From Brevundimonas sp. NIBR10 (GTDB taxonomy: Bacteria > Pseudomonadota > Alphaproteobacteria > Caulobacterales > Caulobacteraceae), in the NCBI RefSeq assembly GCF_027912515.1, contig NZ_CP115464.1, forward strand, positions 1,984,001 to 2,048,000: DNA of 64,000 nucleotides. Direction: 5' to 3'. The notes beneath the pieces were generated by a model. The model was given only the letters and a program-made list of their open reading frames with translations, was not told the DNA's origin and did not search any database. Numbering within the stretch: position 1 is the stretch's first letter; each line of letters starts with the position of its first letter. Below, one piece after another: positions 56,773 through 64,000 of this stretch. Made by a program: the position numbers and the translations under genes.

Positions 56773-59139
56773 ATGTCCCATTCAGAAACCCCGACCCCCG
56801 CCGACGCCCCAGAATCCTGCTGCTGTTCGGGCGCGAAACCCGCTGGTGATGCCAAAACAGCCATCGACCCTGTCTGTGGCATGAGCGTCGATCCAGCGAC
56901 GACGCCGCACCGCGCGACACACGAATACACGGATTATTTCTTCTGTTCGGCGGGCTGTCACACCAAGTTCGTTGCCTCCCCGCAGACCTATCTCGGACCG
57001 AAGAACGCGCCCATCCTGACGGCACCAGGCACGATCTATACCTGCCCCATGCATCCTCAGATTCGGCAGGAAGGCCCGGGGGCCTGCCCTATCTGCGGCA
57101 TGGCGCTGGAGCCGGAGACGGTGACGGCCGAGGTGCCGGTCAACCACGAACTCATCGACTTCACGCGACGGTTCTGGGTGGGGCTGGTGCTGACGCTTCC
57201 GGTCTTCGCCCTCGAAATGGGGGGACATCTGACGGGCCTGATGATGCGGATCCCGGGCCAGACCTCCAGCTGGATCCAGTTCGCCCTGGCGACGCCCGTA
57301 GTGCTTTGGGCCGGCGCGCCCTTCTTCCAACGGGGCTGGGCGTCCCTGCGGACCCGCAATCTGAACATGTTCACCCTGATCGCCATGGGTGTCGGCGTGG
57401 CCTGGACCTATAGCGTCGTCGCTGTCTTGGCCCCCGGCGCGTTCCCGCCCGCCTTCCTGCGCATGGACGGCAGCGCCCCGGTCTATTTCGAAGCGGCGGC
57501 GGTCATCACGGTGCTGGTTCTGGTCGGCCAGATTCTGGAAATGCGCGCCCGCGAACAGACCTCCGGTGCCATTCGCGCCCTGCTCGACCTGACGCCAAAG
57601 ACGGCTCGTCGCGTCAGAGACGATGGTGCGGATGAAGATGTGACGCTGGATCTAGTCATCGTCGGCGACCGGTTGAGGGTCCGTCCAGGCGAACAGGTGC
57701 CGGTGGATGGAGTCATCCTCGACGGCCGCGTCTCGATCGATGAGTCGATGGTCACCGGCGAGTCGATGCCCGTGACCAAGGAGGCCGGTGCCGCCGTCGT
57801 CGGCGGGTCCCTGAACCGCACCGGCTCGTTCGTGATGCGCGCCGACAAGGTCGGGGCCGACACCCTTCTGTCCCGTATTGTCCAGATGGTGGCCCAGGCC
57901 CAGCGCAGCCGTGCCCCAATCCAGCGGCTGGCCGACACGGTCTCCGGCTGGTTCGTGCCGATGGTCATCGCCATGGCCGTGCTGGCCGCCGTCGTCTGGG
58001 GCCTGGTCGGTCCTGAGCCGCGCCTGTCCTATGCCCTGGTCGCGGCGGTCTCGGTCCTCATCATCGCCTGCCCCTGCGCACTCGGCCTGGCCACGCCGAT
58101 CTCGATCATGGTCGGGGTGGGTCGGGGGGCCCATGCCGGCGTCTTGATCCGCAGCGCCGAGGCGCTGGAACGGTTCGAGAAGGTCGACACCCTGGTGCTG
58201 GACAAGACCGGCACCCTTACCGAGGGGCGTCCGTCGGTCACGGCTATCCGCACCGCGCCCGGCTTTGATGAAGACGAACTTCTGCGCCTCTCAGCCAGCC
58301 TTGAGCGAGGCAGCGAACACCCGCTGGCTGACGCTATTGTGGCGGCGGCCAACGAGCGGAAACTGGCCCTTTCAGAGGCGACCGACTTCGACAGCCCGGT
58401 TGGACGGGGGGTCTCAGGTCGTATTGACAAGCGGTCCGTGGCGCTCGGCAATGCGCGCTTCATGGACAGCCTCGGCATCAATGTGTCGGCGCTGGAAGCC
58501 GAGGCCGAGGCGCTCAGGGGTGACGGGGCCACGGCGATCTTCGCGGCTGTTGACGGAAAGGCTGCCGGTGTTCTGGGCATCGCCGATCCGATCAAGGCCA
58601 CGACCGCCCAGGCCATCATCGAACTGAAGGTAGCCGGGCTGAGGCTGGTAATGATGACCGGTGACAATCGCACTACCGCTGAGGCCGTCGCGCACCGGTT
58701 GGGCATCGACGACGTTCAGGCCGAGGTTCTGCCCGAGGACAAGGCCTCGGTCGTCCAGCGCCTGCGCTCTGAAGGGCGGGTCGTCGCCATGGCGGGCGAC
58801 GGTGTGAACGACGCGCCTGCGCTTGCCGCCGCTGATGTCGGGGTCGCCATGGGCGCGGGGTCGGACGTCGCCATCGAAAGTGCAGGCGTGACCCTTCTCG
58901 GCGGCGATCTGCAGGGGATCGTGCGTGCTCGACATCTGTCGAAGGCGGTTATGGGCAACATCCGCCAGAACCTGGTGTTCGCGTTCGGCTACAACGCCCT
59001 GGGTATCCCGATTGCGGCGGGGCTTCTGTACCCTGCGTTCGGCTTGTTGTTGTCGCCGGCCGTGGCGGCGCTGGCCATGGCCTTGTCGTCGGTCAGCGTC
59101 ATAGGCAACGCGCTTCGTCTTCGGGCCGTGCGGTTGTGA
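56773..59139 (+). CDS. copA: Copper-exporting P1B-type ATPase
   Basis: 788 residues. N-terminal YHS domain ([23 protein letters not shown]) and a heavy-metal-binding motif ([22 protein letters not shown]), then the P1B core: CPC transport motif in IACPCALG near 434, phosphorylation DKTGT near 477, HP in SEHPLAD and [10 protein letters not shown]. It exports Cu+ from the cytoplasm. It lacks a classic HMA domain, instead having the YHS form common in alphaproteobacterial copper clusters. First gene of the plus-strand copper operon. Confidence 0.96.
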   Translation: MSHSETPTPADAPESCCCSGAKPAGDAKTAIDPVCGMSVDPATTPHRATHEYTDYFFCSAGCHTKFVASPQTYLGPKNAPILTAPGTIYTCPMHPQIRQEGPGACPICGMALEPETVTAEVPVNHELIDFTRRFWVGLVLTLPVFALEMGGHLTGLMMRIPGQTSSWIQFALATPVVLWAGAPFFQRGWASLRTRNLNMFTLIAMGVGVAWTYSVVAVLAPGAFPPAFLRMDGSAPVYFEAAAVITVLVLVGQILEMRAREQTSGAIRALLDLTPKTARRVRDDGADEDVTLDLVIVGDRLRVRPGEQVPVDGVILDGRVSIDESMVTGESMPVTKEAGAAVVGGSLNRTGSFVMRADKVGADTLLSRIVQMVAQAQRSRAPIQRLADTVSGWFVPMVIAMAVLAAVVWGLVGPEPRLSYALVAAVSVLIIACPCALGLATPISIMVGVGRGAHAGVLIRSAEALERFEKVDTLVLDKTGTLTEGRPSVTAIRTAPGFDEDELLRLSASLERGSEHPLADAIVAAANERKLALSEATDFDSPVGRGVSGRIDKRSVALGNARFMDSLGINVSALEAEAEALRGDGATAIFAAVDGKAAGVLGIADPIKATTAQAIIELKVAGLRLVMMTGDNRTTAEAVAHRLGIDDVQAEVLPEDKASVVQRLRSEGRVVAMAGDGVNDAPALAAADVGVAMGAGSDVAIESAGVTLLGGDLQGIVRARHLSKAVMGNIRQNLVFAFGYNALGIPIAAGLLYPAFGLLLSPAVAALAMALSSVSVIGNALRLRAVRL

Positions 59140-59218
59140 CGGCTCGTCGCAGAGAAGCGGTGAGGGGTGACGCGCCCGTCCGCGTATCGGATGTAAGACC
59201 CGCTTTCGATCGAGGCCC

Positions 59219-60774
59219 ATGCCTAATTTAATGATCCGTCTGGCCGAAAAGACGCGGCTGCCGTGCCGTGCAGCCATGCGCCCGATTTTGGCCTTTGGTC
59301 TCGTTGCGACCCTCGCCGCCTGCGCGACCGTCGATCCGATCCAGGACACGGTAGAGATCAACCAGCTGCTGACCGCTCGCGGTGCGCCCGGCCTGGGTTG
59401 GGAGACGAACGGTGCCGCCCAGGATGAGGCGTCGGTTCGGGCTTGGCTGATCGAGCCCATGACCGTTGACCGTGCCGTCCAGATGGCAGTGCTCCGCAGC
59501 CCCGGCTTCAGGAGCAATACGGCGAATTGGGGCTGGCCCGCGCCGACATCCTCGAGGCGGTGCAGATCGCCAATCCGCGCCTCAGCGCCTCGCGGCTGGC
59601 GGTCGAAGACGGGCCGGGATCGCAACTTTCCTACGGCCTTGCCATGCCCCTCGTCGATCTGCTGGTGCTGCCGTCGCGGGTGCGGTTGGCCAGGACCGAG
59701 CATGAGCGGGCGCGCTACCAGATCGCTGCGGCGGTGATGGACGTGAGTTTTGATGTCGAGGCCGCCTGGTATGCCCATGTCGCCGCCCGGCAGGTTGCCG
59801 AGATGCGTGCGGCTGTCGCCGAAGCCCTCGATGCGTCGGCCGATCTGGCGCAGCGCTACTTCGACGCCGGCAACATCTCCGAACTGCAGTTGAGCCGCGA
59901 ACAGGCCGCCGCCAGCGAGGCGAGGATCGACGCCGCGCGGGCGGCGGTGGACGCCCGGATGGCGAAACTGGAACTGACCACCCTGATCGGCCTGACCGGC
60001 CCCGAGGCCGACTGGCAGGCGATGACGGTTCTGCCCCTGCCGGTCGCGATTGAGGACGATCCGGCTGAACTCAGGCGCATGGCGGCAGAGAGCAGCCTGA
60101 CCCTTCTGGCCGCGCGACGGGAGGCCGAGATCAGCGCCAGCGCGGCGGGGGTGACGCGCGCCTTCCGCCTGCTGGGCGACACCGGCATCGGCTATGAACG
60201 CGAGGAGGAGATCAACGGCGGCCGGATCAGTGGACCGACGCTCGATCTTGAACTGCCGATCTTCAGCCAGGGCCAGGCGCGGGTGGCGCGGGCGCAGGCC
60301 CAGCTTCAAGTCGCACGCGCGCGACTGGCGCGGATCGAGTTGAGTTCCGCCAATGCCGTCGATGCGGGCGCGGAACGGGTGCGCGTCATGAGCGACATCG
60401 TGCGCATCCACCGCGAGGCACTTGTGCCTCAGCGCGAGATCGTCGTGGCGCGCAGCCAGGAGCAACAGAACTACATGCTGATTGGCGTTTTCGATCTGAT
60501 CCGGGCCAAGACCGAGGAATATGACGCCTACCAAAGCTATCTGGAGGCGGTGCGCGACTATTGGCTGGCGCGGATCGATCTGATGCGCGTCGTGGGGGCG
60601 CGTCTGCCGAGTGAGCGTCAGGCCAGCGCGCCGACGCCAAGCGTGTCGGACATACTGACGCCGCCAGCGGGCGGAGCGATGGAAGGCATTGATCACTCCC
60701 AGCACGGTGCCGCGCCCGTCGCTCCGGCGCCCGTCCTGGCTCCCGATCACAGCAATCATGGGGGCCGCTCGTGA
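59219..60774 (+). pseudogene. TolC-family outer membrane efflux protein, one frameshift
   Basis: The first part (ATG at 59219; 59276 gives the lipoprotein signal LAFGLVATLAAC) reads to LRSPGF, then near 59510 the frame shifts and continues from QEQYGELGLARADILEAV through the rest of an OEP domain (helices RARYQIAAAVMDVSFDVEAA, SELQLSREQAAASEARIDAA), ending 60774. One extra base (GGC-C-TTCAG) gives LRSPGLQEQYGELGLA. The C-terminus is His-rich (DHSQHG, DHSNHGG). It lies within the copper cluster but no CusA or CusB is present. Confidence 0.75.
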
Positions 60775-62126
60775 GCTTGAGCCGCAGAGACATCATGCTG
60801 GCGACGGGCACCGTGGCGCTTGCCTCGGCCGCCGGTCCGGTCAGCCGCGCGGTGGCACAGGATCATTCCGGCCATGCCATGCCGATGCCGGCCGAGGCGG
60901 CTCCGGCCGCTACGCCGGTTGTCGAGGGGCCTGCGCCGACGAGCCCTCGCGATGGACGCTACACGCCTGTGCGGACGCTGAACGGGTGGACTCTGCCCTA
61001 CCGGATGAACGGCGGCGTAAAGGAGTTCCATCTGATCGCCGAAGAGGTCCAGCATGAGTTCGGGGCGGGATCTACCGCGACCTGCTGGGGCTACAACGGC
61101 TCCACGCCCGGTCCGACCATCGAGGCGGTCGAGGGTGACCGGGTCCGCATCTTCGTCACCAACGCCTTGGGCGAACACACCACGGTCCACTGGCACGGCC
61201 TGATCCTGCCGGCCGGAATGGACGGCATCGGCGGGCTGACCCAGCCGCCGATCCAGCCCGGCGAGACCTATGTCTATGAGTTCACCCTGCGCCAGCACGG
61301 CACCCATATGTATCATCCGCACGCCGACGAGATGACGCAGATGGCCTACGGCATGATGGGCCTGTTCATCATCCATCCGCGCCAGCGGGAGGCGATTGAC
61401 CGCGACTTCGCCTTCCTGCTGCATAATTGGGCGCTGCACCCGGGGACGTGGCGGCCCGACCCGGCGGTCATGGTCGATTTTGATCTGTGGACCTTCAACT
61501 CCAAGGTCTTCCCCGCGATCGAGCCGCTGGTCGCGCGGACCGGAGACCGCGTCCGCATCCGCGTCGGCAATCTGTCGATGTGGAACCATCCGGTCCATCT
61601 GCACGGCGTCGAGTTCCTGGTCACCGGCTCGGACGGCGGGCGCTGGCCCCAGAGTCAGTGGCGACGCGAGGTGACCGAGACCGTCAGCGTCGGCCAGATG
61701 CGCGACATCGAGTTCACCGCCGTGCCCGGCGACTGGGCGCTGCACTGCCACATGGCCCACCACACCATGAACGCCATGGGCCATGATGTGCCCAACCCGA
61801 CAGGCGTGGACCAGACCGGCGTCGAGGCGCGGGTGCGCAAGATGCTGCCCGGCTACATGCCCATGGGGCGCGAAGGCATGGCCGAGCACCAGGACCACAC
61901 GGACGCGGGCCATCAGGGGCCGGTCAACACCATGCCGATGATGACCGGCCGGGGGCCGTTCGGGAACATGGAGATGGGCGGCATGTTCACTTTGGTGAAG
62001 GTCCGCGACGACGTCGCCCCCGGCGATTACGGCGACCCCGGCTGGTACGACCACCCGCCCGGCACGGTCGCCAGCCGGGTCAGCACCGACCGCAACTTCG
62101 GCTCGCCGCCCCGCCGCCCGGCCTGA
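60771..62126 (+). CDS. Multicopper oxidase (copper resistance)
   Basis: 451 residues from a GTG at 60771 that overlaps the TolC stop. Tat signal SRRDIML. Copper-binding motifs: HWHG near 145, HMYHPHADE, HPVHLHG near 270 and HCHMAHHTMNAM (type 1 Cys with axial Met) near 330. N- and C-terminal stretches are His/Met-rich (DHSGHAMPMP, HQDHTDAGHQ). It oxidises Cu+ in the periplasm. Clearly part of the copper operon. Confidence 0.93.
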   Translation: MSLSRRDIMLATGTVALASAAGPVSRAVAQDHSGHAMPMPAEAAPAATPVVEGPAPTSPRDGRYTPVRTLNGWTLPYRMNGGVKEFHLIAEEVQHEFGAGSTATCWGYNGSTPGPTIEAVEGDRVRIFVTNALGEHTTVHWHGLILPAGMDGIGGLTQPPIQPGETYVYEFTLRQHGTHMYHPHADEMTQMAYGMMGLFIIHPRQREAIDRDFAFLLHNWALHPGTWRPDPAVMVDFDLWTFNSKVFPAIEPLVARTGDRVRIRVGNLSMWNHPVHLHGVEFLVTGSDGGRWPQSQWRREVTETVSVGQMRDIEFTAVPGDWALHCHMAHHTMNAMGHDVPNPTGVDQTGVEARVRKMLPGYMPMGREGMAEHQDHTDAGHQGPVNTMPMMTGRGPFGNMEMGGMFTLVKVRDDVAPGDYGDPGWYDHPPGTVASRVSTDRNFGSPPRRPA

Positions 62127-62161
62127 GCACGCATCAGCGATTTCATCTCAAGGAGACACCC

Positions 62162-62689
62162 ATGACCAAGACCCTCACCTTTGCCACTGCCGGCCTGTTC
62201 GTCGTCCTCGCGGCCGGTGCAGCCAGCGCCCAGACCGCTCCGGCGGCCGACCCCCACGCGGGTCACACCATGCCGGCGGCGGCACCTCAGGTTGCGCCTC
62301 AGACGGCCGCGCCCGCCGATCCTCATGCGGGCCATTCCATGCCTGCCGATGCGCACGCGGGTCACGAGATGTCGGCGATGGGGGGCATGGCCGTCCCGGC
62401 CCCGACCGGAACCGCTCTGAAGGCCTCCACGCCCGCCGGCGGGGCCATGCTGAACGCCTCGCCGACCGAAATATCCATGACACTGCCGCACGCGATGACG
62501 GTGCAGTCGGTCAGTCTGACCAACTCCGCCGGGCAGCGTATCCCGCTGTCGGAGACCCTGTCCGACTCCGCCGTCGACACTGTGACCTCGCCTGTCCCGA
62601 CGCTGCCGGCCGGCACCTATACGGTCGCCTGGACCGCTGCCGGAACCGACCACACCATGACCGGCACGTTCGGCTTCATGGTCCACTGA
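62162..62689 (+). CDS. CopC-like periplasmic copper-binding protein
   Basis: 175 residues: signal peptide, then a linker with three DPHAGH/DAHAGH units plus Met (about residues 28-75), then a CopC-type domain (LNASPTEISMTLPHAMTVQS, TLPAGTYTVAWTAAGTDHTM, GTFGFMV). The linker would bind copper through His and Met. AAGGAGAC lies before the ATG. Confidence 0.85.
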   Translation: MTKTLTFATAGLFVVLAAGAASAQTAPAADPHAGHTMPAAAPQVAPQTAAPADPHAGHSMPADAHAGHEMSAMGGMAVPAPTGTALKASTPAGGAMLNASPTEISMTLPHAMTVQSVSLTNSAGQRIPLSETLSDSAVDTVTSPVPTLPAGTYTVAWTAAGTDHTMTGTFGFMVH

Positions 62690-62725
62690 GTGTAGCGTTC
62701 CAACCTCAACATCACGGAGACGACC

Positions 62726-62941
62726 ATGACCCGAACCCAGAAGACCCTCGTCCTCGCCGGGTCCCTGACCTTGCTCAGCGCTGGGACGGCCTTCGCCGCC
62801 GAGGCGTGCTGCTGTGAAAAGATGAAGTCAGAAGGTGCGATGGACCACACCATGACGATGCCCGCACCGGCACCGGCACCGGCACCGGCACCTGCTCCGG
62901 AGCCAACTCCACAACCGGCCCCGGCTCCCACCGTCGACTGA
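62726..62941 (+). CDS. Small secreted Cys/Met-rich protein
   Basis: 71 residues. Signal peptide ending AFAAEA, then CCCEKMKSEGAMDHTMTM and a (PA)n/PAPEP tail. Cys-Cys-Cys and Met/His point to metal binding. GGAGAC precedes the ATG. In line with the copper operon. Confidence 0.75.
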   Translation: MTRTQKTLVLAGSLTLLSAGTAFAAEACCCEKMKSEGAMDHTMTMPAPAPAPAPAPAPEPTPQPAPAPTVD

Positions 62942-63009
62942 GAGACGTCAATCACGCTGAACCGTTCGTCGCGGACGTCGGCGGAATGACCCACCGATCT
63001 GGAGTTTCC

Positions 63010-63501
63010 ATGCCTCGCTCTCTCGTCGTTGCCGCCCTCGCTGCCATGCTGCTTTCATCCACGGCAGGCGCGGCGGGAGCCCAGGTCGGTTCTGGGTCGG
63101 CCGGTGCCGTTTCATCCGAAGCGTCCGAAGCCGCTGCGGTCGTCGATGCCTTTCACGCTGCGTTGAAAGCTAATGAGACGGACAAGGCTCTAGCCTTGCT
63201 GGCCGAAGATGTGATGGTCCTCGAGGAGGGCGGCGCGGAACGTTCGCGCGATGAATACGCTGCCCATCACCTTGAGGCAGACGCCTCATTCGCTGCCGTA
63301 ACGGAGGCGAAGACAACACGCCGCGCGGGCTGGGCCGACGGCGCGGTAGCCTGGGTGACGAGCGAAGGCCGGACCACCGGTCTGGCCGGTGATCGAACCA
63401 TCGACCGCCTGACCGTCGAGACCATGGTGCTGAAGCGCGGACCCGACGGCTGGCGCATCCAGCACATCCACTGGTCCTCGCGCGCCGCCCCCGCCGCATG
63501 A
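63010..63501 (+). CDS. Secreted NTF2-like (SnoaL/DUF4440) protein
   Basis: 163 residues. The ATG at 63010 follows GGAG and starts a signal peptide (MPRSLVVAALAAMLLSSTAG). The rest is an NTF2-like fold: VVDAFHAALKANETDKALALL, ERSRDEYAAHHLE, VETMVLKRGPDGWRIQHIHW. Role in the copper cluster unclear. An ATG at 62986 would add 8 residues. Confidence 0.8.
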   Translation: MPRSLVVAALAAMLLSSTAGAAGAQVGSGSAGAVSSEASEAAAVVDAFHAALKANETDKALALLAEDVMVLEEGGAERSRDEYAAHHLEADASFAAVTEAKTTRRAGWADGAVAWVTSEGRTTGLAGDRTIDRLTVETMVLKRGPDGWRIQHIHWSSRAAPAA

Positions 63502-63505
63502 GGCA

Positions 63506-64000
63506 TCACGCCCTTTCGAAGAACGCTTCCATCTGTGCGACTAGCGCCTTGCGCGCGCGATAGAGGCGCGTCTCCACCGCCTTGGGCGAGACGCCCATGA
63601 CGGCGGCGGCCTCGGCGGTGCTCAGGCCGTCCAGCGCGGTCAGGATCAGGGGCGTCTTCAGCGCATCCGACAAGGTTGAAAGTGCGCGGTCGAGCGCTCG
63701 TAACGCCTGAGTGTCCTGAGCCTGGGTCTCGGCGGACGGGGCGTCACTGGCAACCTCAATCAAACCGGCTTCGGTGCCGGGCCTCGTCCCGAAGATCAGC
63801 CGTCGAACGGTGGCCCGGCGTCCATGATCCCGGCATTTGTTCAGGGCGATGGCGCGAAGCCAGGTGGTGAAGGCGCGGTTCGGGTCGTACCGGCCCAGCG
63901 CCGACCAGGCCGAGACGAACGTCTGTTGCGTCAGGTCATAGGCGTCGTCGGCGTCGCCGACATAGCGACGACAGAAGCGGTAGATGCCGTCCTTGTGCCG
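63506..64000 (-). CDS. ECF sigma factor, N-terminus beyond the window
   Basis: At least 164 residues, read from the window end: region 2 (YRFCRRYVGDADDAYDLTQQ, FTTWLRAIALNKCRDH) and region 4 (LKTPLILTALDGLSTAEAAA, SPKAVETRLYRARKAL). The frame is open to position 64000, so the start is outside. It converges on the NTF2-like gene with a 4-base gap. Its regulon is unknown; its place beside the copper cluster may be informative. Confidence 0.9.
   Translation of the reverse strand, partial: RHKDGIYRFCRRYVGDADDAYDLTQQTFVSAWSALGRYDPNRAFTTWLRAIALNKCRDHGRRATVRRLIFGTRPGTEAGLIEVASDAPSAETQAQDTQALRALDRALSTLSDALKTPLILTALDGLSTAEAAAVMGVSPKAVETRLYRARKALVAQMEAFFERA

Noticed and set aside
58414..60759. Long minus-strand open frame over copA and the TolC gene
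   Set aside because: Antisense to two recognised genes; no protein family resemblance.

Overview
The window looks like a chromosomal segment of a GC-rich alphaproteobacterium of the Caulobacterales, most like Brevundimonas or a close relative. This rests on the bamD-recN and xseB-ispA-dxs gene neighbourhoods, GGAAC-N16-CGTT promoters of the EcfG general-stress type, HisKA_2-class signalling and Caulobacter-like intergenic palindromes. The genus is inference; no 16S rRNA gene is present.

The first part (1-24.5 kb) is mostly core genome and tightly packed. It holds rplY, a lipoprotein, prs, bamD, recN, a three-gene signalling cluster (CHASE3 kinase, single-domain response regulator, REC-HisKA_2 kinase) followed by a csbD gene with a near-perfect EcfG promoter, two paralogous secreted Cys proteins, a MNT/HEPN pair overlapping a CoxE-type VWA gene, an HDAC-like deacetylase, xseB-csaA-ispA-dxs, a 1.2-kb gene-free interval with palindromic repeats, then lon, hupB and tRNA-Val(UAC).

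Directly after tRNA-Val the character changes (24.5-47 kb). Coding density falls, and gene remnants and single-lesion genes appear: a DUF2252 3' remnant, a frameshifted DUF1206 gene, a hybrid kinase split by one in-frame TAG, an IS6-type transposase 5' remnant and a frameshifted HEXXH membrane protein with a second copy of its 3' end 14 kb away. Intact genes there include a second-type Mfd-like translocase, a phospholipase D, a subtilase divergent from an ECF sigma/anti-sigma pair, a thermonuclease with an overlapping small gene, an HxlR/methyltransferase pair, a DUF2383 protein, and a secreted-protein operon (Gly/Asn-rich protein, fasciclin lipoprotein, small membrane protein) driven by a perfect EcfG promoter. 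I read this as an accessory, stress-related region.

From 47 to 56 kb there is a 2275-residue RTX/VCBS adhesin with six exactly 116-residue repeats, then a DUF427 gene coupled to an ABC1-family kinase-like gene. From 56 kb to the end there is a copper-resistance cluster: csoR divergent from copA with a CsoR-type operator between them, then a TolC-family gene (one frameshift), a multicopper oxidase, a CopC-like protein, a small Cys/Met-rich secreted protein and an NTF2-like protein. Several of these carry His/Met-rich tails or linkers. The window ends inside an ECF sigma factor gene on the minus strand.
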